From the NCBI GenBank assembly GCA_963811705.1, contig CAWESL010000017.1, forward strand, positions 98,799 to 162,798: DNA of 64,000 nucleotides, given 5' to 3'. The position numbers were made by a program, and so were the translations under genes. Below the pieces are notes generated by a model. That model saw only the letters and a program-made list of their open reading frames with translations. It ran no database searches and was not told the origin of the DNA. Shown here one piece after another: positions 9,570-18,228 of this stretch (its first letter is position 1; each line of letters starts with the position of its first letter). This DNA comes from DATJPR01 sp963811705. Lineage in GTDB: Bacteria > Bacteroidota > Ignavibacteria > UBA10030 > UBA6906.

Positions 9570-10967
9570 ATGAGACCGTACGTTGTCCTTCTTCTCTGCA
9601 TCCTTCTTGCCGGGACCGCACTGAGCCAGACACTGGCCCCGTCGGAACAGTTTCGCATATCGATCGATCTTGCGCGCTTCCGTGGCGCAGATGATTCCAC
9701 CGGTCTGACGGAAGTCTATTATTCAATTCCTCAGCGGAGTCTGACCTATCGATCGGATTCAAGCGGATTGGGAGGAGGGATGGATCTCATGGCGACGGTC
9801 ACCCGGGGAGACTCGGTCGTGTTTCAAGATCGCTGGCTTGTTCCGAGCGTGATCCGCGATTCAACGACCCTTCTCCGGGGATTGAACCTGGTCGGTGTCT
9901 GTCAGGTTCCCTTGCGTCGGGGAGAGTACCTGTTGAAGGTTGTCGGGCGCGACAAGTACAACCCCGCCCGGCGTGACAGTGCGGGCGTGCGGTTCACCAT
10001 GAGCCCCGCCGGCGCCGACCGCGTGTTGCTGAGCGACATCGAGCTTGCATCGATCGTCAGGAAATCCTCGCAGCACTCACCATTTTATAAGAACACTCTT
10101 GAGGTCATTCCGAATGTCGGAGGCTTGTACAGTGCAGACCAGCCCTGCTATTTCTATGCCGAGGCTTACAATCTTCTGTTCGCATCAGACACAAGCGACT
10201 TCATCGTGCGGAGCGTCGTGAACGACGCCATCGGCCGGGAGAAATTCACGCGCGACAGGATCAAGAAGCGGATAGGGGAGTCTCTGGTGATTGTCGATCA
10301 GCTGCCGCTGGCCGAACTGCGCACCGGCACGTATTCACTCACCCTCTCCGTGTTGGACACGGCAAAGAAACTTGTTGCCGCGACGACCCGGAAGTTCTTC
10401 GTTCTGAACGAGAAATTGGGTACGGATTCCACGATGCTGGCGTCGGGCTCAACGGTGCCACTCGCCGTGTATGCCTCGATGACCGAGGCTGAGCTGGATG
10501 AAGAATTCAAGGAAGCGCGCTACGAAGCCACCGACACGGAGCAGGCCCAATACAAGCTCCTGAAAGGCGTCGATGCCAAGCGGGCATTCCTGAGCGGGTT
10601 CTGGCGAAGACGACCGGTGGGGTTCCGCGAAGAGTATATGGCAAGAGTCGCCTACGCGAACGCCAACTTTCATAGCATGGGCACTGCCGGTTACCGGTGC
10701 GATCGGGGGAGAGTCTACATCGTGTATGGACCGCCGGACGACAACGAGCGTCATCCCAGCGAATCGGATTCGCGGGCGTATGAGATCTGGTCCTATCACA
10801 GTATCCAGGGTGGCGTGATCTTTGTCTTCGTCCAGCGCAATACGACGGGGGAATACGACCTCGTGCACTCGACGGACCGGAACGAATTGCACGACGACAA
10901 TTGGCAGAGGTTCTTGAATCCTGACTCCGATCAGAACCAGATCTATATGAATAATCCGCAGTATTAG
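9570..10967 (+). CDS. GWxTD-domain secreted protein
   Basis: 465 residues with a signal peptide (hydrophobic residues 3-16, cleavage near ALSQ). The C-terminal 120 residues match the GWxTD domain in pattern (DRGRVYIVYGPP, YEIW, then a Y-x-L-V-H-S strand), but the name-giving motif is GYRCD rather than GWxTD. These proteins occur in Acidobacteria and FCB bacteria and have no established function. It is followed by an intrinsic terminator at 11097-11122. Confidence 0.82.
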   Translation: MRPYVVLLLCILLAGTALSQTLAPSEQFRISIDLARFRGADDSTGLTEVYYSIPQRSLTYRSDSSGLGGGMDLMATVTRGDSVVFQDRWLVPSVIRDSTTLLRGLNLVGVCQVPLRRGEYLLKVVGRDKYNPARRDSAGVRFTMSPAGADRVLLSDIELASIVRKSSQHSPFYKNTLEVIPNVGGLYSADQPCYFYAEAYNLLFASDTSDFIVRSVVNDAIGREKFTRDRIKKRIGESLVIVDQLPLAELRTGTYSLTLSVLDTAKKLVAATTRKFFVLNEKLGTDSTMLASGSTVPLAVYASMTEAELDEEFKEARYEATDTEQAQYKLLKGVDAKRAFLSGFWRRRPVGFREEYMARVAYANANFHSMGTAGYRCDRGRVYIVYGPPDDNERHPSESDSRAYEIWSYHSIQGGVIFVFVQRNTTGEYDLVHSTDRNELHDDNWQRFLNPDSDQNQIYMNNPQY

Positions 10968-11096
10968 CCCCTTCCCGACACGAAGAAATGTCGGAGGGAG
11001 GATGTTGCGTACGTGCAATGGCTGGGCGGACCGGAATATCCCGCCATCGAAATGCGATCCTGACGTGAGCAGGGTTTTCCCGGGCCCGACTCGTCC

Positions 11097-11122
11097 AAAA
11101 CCCCGCATGGTGCGGGGTTTTT
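11097..11122 (+). terminator. intrinsic terminator after the GWxTD gene
   Basis: CCCCGCA (11101-11107), loop TGG, TGCGGGG (11111-11117), then TTTTT. Four A residues before the stem make it nearly symmetrical. It lies only about 20 bp before the acyltransferase start. Confidence 0.85.
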
Positions 11123-11140
11123 GGCAAGGAGCAAGTAAGC

Positions 11141-12103
11141 ATGTCTGACGCGGTCGGAACGAAACGACGCTTCCTCAAAACGTGGACGGAGTATCTCGGC
11201 TTTCTTCTCGTCCGTTCGCTCGGCGGCATCCTCCCGTATCGTTGGGCCGGTGCCATGGGAAGCTTCCTCGGCGGCATGATCTTTCGTCTTACGCCGATCA
11301 GGAAGCGCGTCACGCTGGACAATCTGAGGAACGCATTTCCCGATCTCACGGAGGGTGAACGGAGGAGGATCGCCGTGGGTGCCTTCAGGAACTATGGGCG
11401 ATCGATCCTCGAAATGCTCTGGGAATGGTCGGCCTCCTCCGATGCCATCCGATCGAAGATTCACATGGTGAATGCCGATCTGGCCTCACGGGCGCTCAAC
11501 CGCAAGCGCGGCGTCGTGATGCTCTCCGCGCATTTTGGCTCGTGGGAATTCCTCCTCGCGAGCTCGTATTTCGCGCTCACTGTGCCCATGACGGTGATCG
11601 TCCAGCGGCAACGCAACAGAAAGATCGACGCGATCGTGGATCGCCACCGGTCCCGATTCGACGCGCATACGGTCAGCATGGGACAGTCTATTCGGGAAGC
11701 CCTCCGGACACTGAAGGAGAAGGGGGTGGTGTTCCTTCTCGGTGATCAGAGCGGATCAAAGGAATCGGTGTACATTCCGTTCTTCGGGAGGCCGGCCGCG
11801 ACGCATCGCGGCGCTGCTGCGTTTGTCTTGAAAACCGGCGCCGCGCTGGTGATGCAGTTCCTGGTGCGACGATCGGACGGCGACTACGATGCGTATTTTG
11901 AAGAAATCGATCACTCCGATCTGCGCGGATCCAGCGAGGAGAATATCGTCGAACTCACCCGCCGCCACACTTCGATGCTCGAACGATATATCCGGTCCCA
12001 TCCCGACCATTGGCTCTGGATGCATAAGCGCTGGAAACATACTGCGTTCTATGAAGCCCACGCGGAGAACCGTCAACAGGCATCCACCCAGGCACCGGCA
12101 TGA
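11141..12103 (+). CDS. LpxL/HtrB-like lysophospholipid (lipid A) acyltransferase
   Basis: 320 residues with a hydrophobic N-terminal anchor and the catalytic H-x4-E motif HFGSWE (H131, E136) of the LPLAT superfamily. Later blocks such as FLLGDQSG fit the LpxL/LpxM group. It probably adds a secondary acyl chain to lipid A at the inner membrane. Its stop overlaps the glycosyltransferase start by 4 bp, and the next genes are LPS-related, which supports the call. Single-acyltransferase genomes often carry one such gene. Confidence 0.86.
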   Translation: MSDAVGTKRRFLKTWTEYLGFLLVRSLGGILPYRWAGAMGSFLGGMIFRLTPIRKRVTLDNLRNAFPDLTEGERRRIAVGAFRNYGRSILEMLWEWSASSDAIRSKIHMVNADLASRALNRKRGVVMLSAHFGSWEFLLASSYFALTVPMTVIVQRQRNRKIDAIVDRHRSRFDAHTVSMGQSIREALRTLKEKGVVFLLGDQSGSKESVYIPFFGRPAATHRGAAAFVLKTGAALVMQFLVRRSDGDYDAYFEEIDHSDLRGSSEENIVELTRRHTSMLERYIRSHPDHWLWMHKRWKHTAFYEAHAENRQQASTQAPA

Positions 12104-13146
12104 TCCCTCCACGGGTCGTCGTATTCCAGACCGCGTTCCTCGGCGATGTGATCCTGACGCTCCCCCTGGCTTCCGCGCTTCGCCGGTCGTCAGCGGAGAC
12201 CCGCGTTGCGATGGTGACGACACCTGCCGCTGCCGCCGTTGTCGAAGACCACGAAGACGTCGCCCTGGTGATTCCCTATGACAAGCATGGAAGCGATCGC
12301 GGACTGGCGGGCGCGATGCGGATCATCAGGAGCCTCCGTGCATGGGGGGCGGATCTCGCTCTCGTTCCTCACCGATCGCTCCGCAGTGCGATAATTGTCC
12401 GGCTCGCGGGCATACCGCGACGAATCGGCTTTTCCACGTCAGCGGGCAGGGCGCTCTTCACCGACAAGGTGCTCTACCGCCGCGCGGCACATGAAATTGA
12501 CCGAAACCTCGATCTGCTGATTCCCCTCGGCCTAAGGCCGGCAGATCGTATTCTTCCGACCCTTCGCGCGAACGTCCGCGACCAGGAAATTGTTGATCAT
12601 CTGATACGAAAATATGCGGGCGTGGACCAGCCCGCCCTGATCGCTGTGGCGCCGGGCTCTGTCTGGGCGACGAAACGTTGGACGAAGGAGGGATTTATCG
12701 CTGTTTGCAGGGAGTTCGCGGGTCGCAAGCAATTTGTGGCGCTTGTGGGAGGCGCAATGGACAGAGAGTTATGCGATGCGATCGCCGTGCAGGGAGGAAA
12801 CAACGTCGTATCCTTTGCCGGAGAACTTACGCTGAAACAATCTGCTGCGTTGATCGGCCGGAGTCAGGTGCTTCTGACGAATGACAGTGCGCCCGAGCAT
12901 CTGGCGCTCGCGGTAGGAACGCCGGTCGTGGCAATTTTCGGGCCGACCGTTCCTGCGTTCGGGTTCGCTCCGGTCGGCCGCTATGACGAAGTTGTCGAGT
13001 ACATGGGTCTGACGTGCAGGCCATGCGGGATCCATGGAGGCGATGTGTGTCCCATCGGCACCCTTGATTGCATGAAACTTCTTCCGCCACAACAAGTGAT
13101 CAGCGCGATCGATCGCGTGATCAACCGTAGCAAGCACAGTGTCTAA
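12100..13146 (+). CDS. waaF: GT9 heptosyltransferase (WaaF-like)
   Basis: 348 residues of glycosyltransferase family 9. The N-terminal FLGDVILTLP and the C-terminal LALAVGTPVVAIFGPT blocks are family signatures for ADP-heptose binding. It is expected to add heptose to the LPS inner core in the cytosol. It overlaps the acyltransferase by 4 bp and TsaC by 8 bp, so the three form a tight operon. Whether it is heptosyltransferase I or II is uncertain. Confidence 0.85.
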   Translation: MIPPRVVVFQTAFLGDVILTLPLASALRRSSAETRVAMVTTPAAAAVVEDHEDVALVIPYDKHGSDRGLAGAMRIIRSLRAWGADLALVPHRSLRSAIIVRLAGIPRRIGFSTSAGRALFTDKVLYRRAAHEIDRNLDLLIPLGLRPADRILPTLRANVRDQEIVDHLIRKYAGVDQPALIAVAPGSVWATKRWTKEGFIAVCREFAGRKQFVALVGGAMDRELCDAIAVQGGNNVVSFAGELTLKQSAALIGRSQVLLTNDSAPEHLALAVGTPVVAIFGPTVPAFGFAPVGRYDEVVEYMGLTCRPCGIHGGDVCPIGTLDCMKLLPPQQVISAIDRVINRSKHSV

Positions 13147-13780
13147 ACGACTCATCCTTGATTTCGAAAATCCCGACAGCCGGACTCTCTCGATTGCTGT
13201 GGCGACACTGCAACGGGGCGGGCTCCTCGTGTATCCCACCGACACCGTGTACGGAATCGGCGTCGACCCGCTGAATGCAGAAGCCCTTGAACGGCTCCGC
13301 GCTGCAAAACACCGACTGGAGCAAAAACCGATCCTGTTGATTGCTCATTCCATCGATGCCGCATCGACGGCTGTTGATCGGTTTACCGCCGCGGCGTTGA
13401 CGCTGGCGAACGCGTTCTGGCCGGGACCGCTGACACTGATCCTTCCGGCCCGATCCAGTCTTCCGGTGCAAGTAACGCAAAATTCCGGCACGGTTGGAGT
13501 GCGAATTCCTTCGAGCCCAACCTGCCTGCTACTTGCTGAACTGTTCGGCGGACCTGTTACCTCGACGAGTGCCAATGTGGCCGGCGAACCGACCCCGGGA
13601 ACCGTCGACGAGATTGAAACGATGCTCGGAGAATCCATCGACCTCTATCTTGATGCCGGCCCCCTGGCGAACCGCAAGCCTTCAACGATCGTCGACATGA
13701 CAATCGATCCCCCGCGCATCCTCCGCGACGGGGCGGTCTCGCGAGAACTCCTGACCGCTGTTAATCCCGATATCCGGTGA
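13139..13780 (+). CDS. tsaC: L-threonylcarbamoyladenylate synthase (TsaC/Sua5 family)
   Basis: 213 residues, start GTG overlapping waaF by 8 bp. YPTDTVYGIG near residue 32 and the later FWPGPLTLIL and SANVAG blocks are characteristic of the YrdC domain, which makes threonylcarbamoyl-AMP for the t6A37 modification of ANN-decoding tRNAs. It lacks the extra Sua5 C-terminal domain, so it is the short TsaC type. Confidence 0.92.
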   Translation: MSKRLILDFENPDSRTLSIAVATLQRGGLLVYPTDTVYGIGVDPLNAEALERLRAAKHRLEQKPILLIAHSIDAASTAVDRFTAAALTLANAFWPGPLTLILPARSSLPVQVTQNSGTVGVRIPSSPTCLLLAELFGGPVTSTSANVAGEPTPGTVDEIETMLGESIDLYLDAGPLANRKPSTIVDMTIDPPRILRDGAVSRELLTAVNPDIR

Positions 13781-13783
13781 CGC

Positions 13784-16132
13784 ATGATGAGACGCTTGAT
13801 CAATAACGGACTGTTTCTTCTCTGTGTCTTCCTCGTGCCTCGAACGCTCCCGGCGCAATCCGAGGCGATCGAGCGAGGACAGGCCTTTCTCGACTTGTCG
13901 AATGATTTTGTTATTATGGACCTGTCGGCTCATCCTGATGATGAGGATGGCGCCACCCTTGCCTTCTATCGCATGAAATTCGGCGTGTCGACCTACTCCG
14001 TTCTGTTCACCAGGGGGGAGGGCGGACAAAATGAAAAAGGGCCCGAACTCTATGAACAACTTGGAGTGATCCGCTCTGAGGAAACGCGACGAGCAGGCGC
14101 TCTCCTCGGAACCAACGTCGTATTTCTTGATTTCCTCGATTTCGGATTCTCGAAGACCGCGACTGAAGCGTTCCATGTCTGGGGCGGCCAGATGGAAGCG
14201 CTCCGCAGACTTGTGTACGTGATCAGAAAATACAAACCCGACATTCTTTTCACCAATCACAACACCATCGACGGTCACGGGCATCATCAGGCCGTGGCCA
14301 TTACCGCGATCGCGGCGTTTGACGCCGCCGCCGACTCGACGATGTTTCCGGAACAGCTCCGGGAACCCGGGGTCAGCCTCTGGCAACCGCGGAAGCTCTT
14401 TTTCCGGGCGTTCGGAAGGATGGAAGGGAGCGCCGATGTGTCGAATCATATCCTTGACATCGATTCCCTCAGAGGGATTGCCTACCTGGACATTGCCTCC
14501 CAGGCGCTCCGGCAACACCGGACGCAAGGCATGGATCGGGCCAACCTCCGCGCATTCTCCCGGGGAAGAAGCCTGTACAAGCTCATGCGATCGAACAGCA
14601 TCTACGAGGCTGACAGCACGAGTTTTCTCTCCGGGATCGACCTGTGGCGGGATCCGTCCATCGCTTTTCTCCGGCCGCTTCGAACGGAACTCTCCTCGCT
14701 TAATCCCGGGATGCCCAATGCGCTTCTGGTGGAACGTGCCGCGGCAGAGGAGAAGAAGGTGGACTCGTTGCTGAATTGCTGCTCCGACTCGCCTCTCGCC
14801 GCGAGACTCCTTGCCCATTGGAAAGACTGTCTGAATCGCATCGTGTCCACATCGTGCGGGATATCCATCGCGGCGCACCTGCGGGACTCGATCGTCGTCC
14901 CGACACAAGAGACGCTCTGTGACGTTGCTGCGACAGCGACGCACTGCGCGCTTCACGTCGAGGCATGGCGGTTCGCTCTGCCGCCGCACTGGACCTGGTA
15001 TCCGCAAACGGGCGGGAAAGCGTACGTGATCCATATCGGCGATGATGCCAGCCCGACCGTCCCCCGGGACATCTATCAGTATCACTCGCTGGGACGCCAT
15101 CAGGAAATCATCGCGATTGCGCGATGCGAGATTGATGGTCGAACGATGGATCTCTCGGTCCCGGTGCAATTCGATGTCGCCCCACGCCAATCAATCAGGA
15201 TTCCTGCGCCCTCGCTGGCGTTTGTTCCGGGCCGCACGCCGGTGCCGCTCGAAATACCTTGGGATGTCGAGAATTGGCAGCCGCGAACGTACGACGGTCC
15301 TCTCGCGATCGTCGGTGAACAAGGGTGGAAATCCGGGCCCCTCTCACTCTCGATGGCGGGGGAGTACGATGAGAAAAAAGGAACGATTGCGTTGGACCCG
15401 CCCGCCCGCGTCGAAGCGGGAGACTATCCGTTTGTTCTCCGTACGACCATTGCGCAAGCCGCATTTACGGTTCACGTGATCGACGCCCGGGTGGCGCCGG
15501 ATGTCTCTGTGGGCATCATTGAAAGCTATGACAACACGCTGGAATCCGCCGCGCGGATTCTTCGAGTGCCCGCGACGCCGATCGACGATTCCACGCTGGC
15601 AAACGGCGACCTCTCGCGTTTCTCAACAATCATTGTGGACATCCGCGCCTATCTCGTGAGGAATGTCCTGAAGTCATCATATGAAAGACTGCTCAAATTC
15701 GTGAAGCAAGGGGGGACATTGATCGTGATGTATCAGCGCGATCAGGAATGGAGACCCGAGTACGCTCCATATCCCTTCACGATTTCGCGCCGAAGGGTGA
15801 CGCACGAAGACGCGCCGGTTACCATTCTCGCGCCGAAAGACCCGCTTCTGAATTCGCCGAACATCATCGGCAATCAGGACTGGGCGAACTGGAAACAGGA
15901 AAGGGGTCTCTATTTCCCCGCAGATGTTCCGGGTGAATATACCCGAATTCTCTCGTGCGCCGATCCCGATGAAGAACCGCTTTCGACCGGGTATTTGCGG
16001 GCATCATACGGAAACGGAGAGTACGTTTATACTTCCTATGTTTGGTATCGTCAGCTCAAAGAAGGGAACGCCGGGGCCTTCCGCTGCTTCGCGAATATGC
16101 TATCGCTGAAGGGGAGAGGATCCCGACCGTGA
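13784..16132 (+). CDS. secreted PIG-L (LmbE-like) deacetylase, large form
   Basis: 782 residues with a signal peptide (residues about 8-24, ending LPAQ). The zinc motif AHPDDE is at residues 49-54 and HGHHQA supplies further metal ligands. N-deacetylation of a GlcNAc-type substrate is expected. The N-terminal PIG-L domain is followed by a roughly 500-residue beta-rich region with no motif I can name, and a C-terminal segment resembling a glutamine-amidotransferase-like fold. It begins 3 bp after tsaC and overlaps the ABC importer lipoprotein by 4 bp. Confidence 0.85.
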   Translation: MMRRLINNGLFLLCVFLVPRTLPAQSEAIERGQAFLDLSNDFVIMDLSAHPDDEDGATLAFYRMKFGVSTYSVLFTRGEGGQNEKGPELYEQLGVIRSEETRRAGALLGTNVVFLDFLDFGFSKTATEAFHVWGGQMEALRRLVYVIRKYKPDILFTNHNTIDGHGHHQAVAITAIAAFDAAADSTMFPEQLREPGVSLWQPRKLFFRAFGRMEGSADVSNHILDIDSLRGIAYLDIASQALRQHRTQGMDRANLRAFSRGRSLYKLMRSNSIYEADSTSFLSGIDLWRDPSIAFLRPLRTELSSLNPGMPNALLVERAAAEEKKVDSLLNCCSDSPLAARLLAHWKDCLNRIVSTSCGISIAAHLRDSIVVPTQETLCDVAATATHCALHVEAWRFALPPHWTWYPQTGGKAYVIHIGDDASPTVPRDIYQYHSLGRHQEIIAIARCEIDGRTMDLSVPVQFDVAPRQSIRIPAPSLAFVPGRTPVPLEIPWDVENWQPRTYDGPLAIVGEQGWKSGPLSLSMAGEYDEKKGTIALDPPARVEAGDYPFVLRTTIAQAAFTVHVIDARVAPDVSVGIIESYDNTLESAARILRVPATPIDDSTLANGDLSRFSTIIVDIRAYLVRNVLKSSYERLLKFVKQGGTLIVMYQRDQEWRPEYAPYPFTISRRRVTHEDAPVTILAPKDPLLNSPNIIGNQDWANWKQERGLYFPADVPGEYTRILSCADPDEEPLSTGYLRASYGNGEYVYTSYVWYRQLKEGNAGAFRCFANMLSLKGRGSRP

Positions 16133-17169
16133 AGATCGGCGCTCTGATATTGATTCCCGCTCTCATCATCGTGGGATGTTCCCGCGGCCCGCAGAAAACG
16201 CCGCTTCTGGTCTATTCCCCTCATGGCAAAGATCTTCTTTCAACGTTCAAACGTGAATTCGAAAACGCACATCCCGATGTCGAGGTCCAATGGCTCGATA
16301 TGGGGGCGCAGGACGTTTATGAGCGAATCAGGACAGAGCGGAACAACCCGCAAGCCGACGTTTGGTGGGGCGGACCGATGACCACGTTCGAACGGGCCGC
16401 TGCGGAAAGTCTCCTGACGGCGTATCGCCCAACATGGGCGGAGTCCATTCCGTCCGCAGCGAAAAGCAATGGCGATTTCTGGTACGGCACCTTCTATACG
16501 CCGGAAGTCATCATGTTCAACAAGAACATGCTGCCGGACAGCGCGGCGCCTTCCGATTGGGACCAGCTTCTTGATCCCCGCTGGCGTGGGAGGATCATTC
16601 TTCGATCCCCGCCCGCTTCCGGGACGATGCGGGTGATTTTCTGTTCCATCATCCAGTGCGAGATCGCACGGACGGGTGACAGTACCGCCGGATTTCTCTG
16701 GCTCAGGAAGCTCGACAGAAACACGAAGACGTACGTCGCCGATCCGACGCAGTTGTATCTTCGCATTGCCCGCGAAGAAGCCCCGCTGTCGGTATGGGAC
16801 ATGCCGGACGTCGAGCTTCAGATCCACCGAAACGCCGATCCGTTCGCCTATCATCTGCCGGCGAGCGGAACCCCCGTTCTCGTTGAGGGTATCGCCATCG
16901 TCCGCGGAGCTCCGCACGCGGCACTGGCGAAGGAGTTCTATGAGTTCGTGACCTCCAAGACAAGCATCCTCGAGCAGGCGCGACAATTCTATCGCGTTCC
17001 TGTTCGATCGGACATCCCCCCCGACAGTCTCCCCGACTGGATCAGGGAACATCCCTGGAAACCGATGCCGGTGGATTGGCGTGAACTCTCCAACCATGAA
17101 GAACAATGGATGCAGTACTGGGACGACCATGTGAAGGGTACGGGGAATTCTTTGACCGCGATTCCATAG
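16129..17169 (+). CDS. ABC importer substrate-binding lipoprotein (Fbp/Fut-type, family 1)
   Basis: 346 residues from GTG at 16129, chosen because it begins a lipoprotein signal with lipobox IIVGC, has GGAGAGG upstream, and overlaps the previous stop (GTGA); a longer frame from 16042 has no signal. The mature part follows the class of periplasmic proteins that bind ferric iron, sulfate or phosphonates (VYSPHGKDLL, ADVWWGG). It is followed directly by the ATPase and fused permease, so the three make one importer. The substrate is not certain; ferric iron is the usual one for this architecture. Confidence 0.82.
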   Translation: MKIGALILIPALIIVGCSRGPQKTPLLVYSPHGKDLLSTFKREFENAHPDVEVQWLDMGAQDVYERIRTERNNPQADVWWGGPMTTFERAAAESLLTAYRPTWAESIPSAAKSNGDFWYGTFYTPEVIMFNKNMLPDSAAPSDWDQLLDPRWRGRIILRSPPASGTMRVIFCSIIQCEIARTGDSTAGFLWLRKLDRNTKTYVADPTQLYLRIAREEAPLSVWDMPDVELQIHRNADPFAYHLPASGTPVLVEGIAIVRGAPHAALAKEFYEFVTSKTSILEQARQFYRVPVRSDIPPDSLPDWIREHPWKPMPVDWRELSNHEEQWMQYWDDHVKGTGNSLTAIP

Positions 17170-17172
17170 CCG

Positions 17173-18228
17173 ATGGCCGGGCTCATCCTTCAGGACATCC
17201 GGAAAGTCTTTGGCCCTCTCGAGGCCTTGCGGGGCGTCAGTCTGACGATTGAATCCGGGGAGTTCTTTTCCGTCCTTGGTCCCTCCGGCTGCGGGAAGAC
17301 CACGCTCCTCCGCATGATTGCAGGATTTGAGAAACTCTCCAGTGGCTCCATTCTTCTCGATGGCCGCGACATCACCGGACTTCCCCCGCAGGATCGACAC
17401 ATTGGAATGGTGTTCCAGAATTACGCCCTGTTCCCGCATATGACGGTCGTCGAGAACATTGCCTACGGCTTGAAGATGCGGAAGATGCGAAAAGAAGAGA
17501 TCCGCACCCGTGTCGACCAGGCTTTGGGTTCTGTCGGACTCGACTCAAAGGCCGGGACGCCGGTGCCCTATTTGAGCGGCGGTGAACAACAACGCGTGGC
17601 ACTCGCCAGGGCGATGGTCCTCGAGCCGCAAGTACTTTTGTGCGACGAGCCGCTGAGCAATCTCGACCTCGCTCTCCGAATGCAAATGCGTGCAGAAATC
17701 CGTTCGCTGCAGCGCCGGACCGGCATTACCACGGTCTACGTGACCCACGATCAGACAGAGGCAATGGGGCTCTCCGATCATGTCGCGGTCTTGCGCGATG
17801 GGAATCTTGAGCAAGCGGGATCCCCGGAAGAAGTGTATCGCAATCCGGCAACCCCGTTTGTCGCCGGGTTCCTCGGGTCAGCGAACATTGTTGATGGAGC
17901 ATGGGATGATCAGGGGCGGGTGTTCACCGGCGGTGGCCTCAGCATTGTTCTCCCCGGGACCCCATCGTCTGCCAGAGGGAAGAAGGGAGTCGTTGCAGTG
18001 AAGCCGGAGGCAATACGGCTAAGTCCGGCCGCAGGTACTTCCCGGAATGCAGGAGTCCTTGAGGACCGGGAGTATCTGGGATTCGTCTCGACTGCGGTGG
18101 TTCGAGTGGGAGAAATGCGACTGCATGTTACAGCACTGAGCAGCGAGTGGACGCGGAATTGGCGTCCTGGAGACAAGGTCGGCGTGGAAGTCGATTGGGA
18201 TGGCTGTCGCGATTTCACGAAGGAGTGA
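17173..18228 (+). CDS. ABC importer ATPase (FbpC/PotA-like)
   Basis: 351 residues. Walker A GPSGCGKTT (36-44), signature LSGGEQQR, Walker B LLCDEP and the switch His in VTHDQTEAMG are all intact, and the last 110 residues look like a TOBE domain that often senses substrate. It energises the importer encoded on both sides. Its stop shares a base with the permease start (TGATG). Confidence 0.92.
   Translation: MAGLILQDIRKVFGPLEALRGVSLTIESGEFFSVLGPSGCGKTTLLRMIAGFEKLSSGSILLDGRDITGLPPQDRHIGMVFQNYALFPHMTVVENIAYGLKMRKMRKEEIRTRVDQALGSVGLDSKAGTPVPYLSGGEQQRVALARAMVLEPQVLLCDEPLSNLDLALRMQMRAEIRSLQRRTGITTVYVTHDQTEAMGLSDHVAVLRDGNLEQAGSPEEVYRNPATPFVAGFLGSANIVDGAWDDQGRVFTGGGLSIVLPGTPSSARGKKGVVAVKPEAIRLSPAAGTSRNAGVLEDREYLGFVSTAVVRVGEMRLHVTALSSEWTRNWRPGDKVGVEVDWDGCRDFTKE

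Noticed and set aside
13682..15190. Long minus-strand frame of 502 codons
   Set aside because: Entirely antisense to tsaC and the PIG-L gene, rich in Arg/Asp/Gly/His from codon shadowing, no domain, no start signal.
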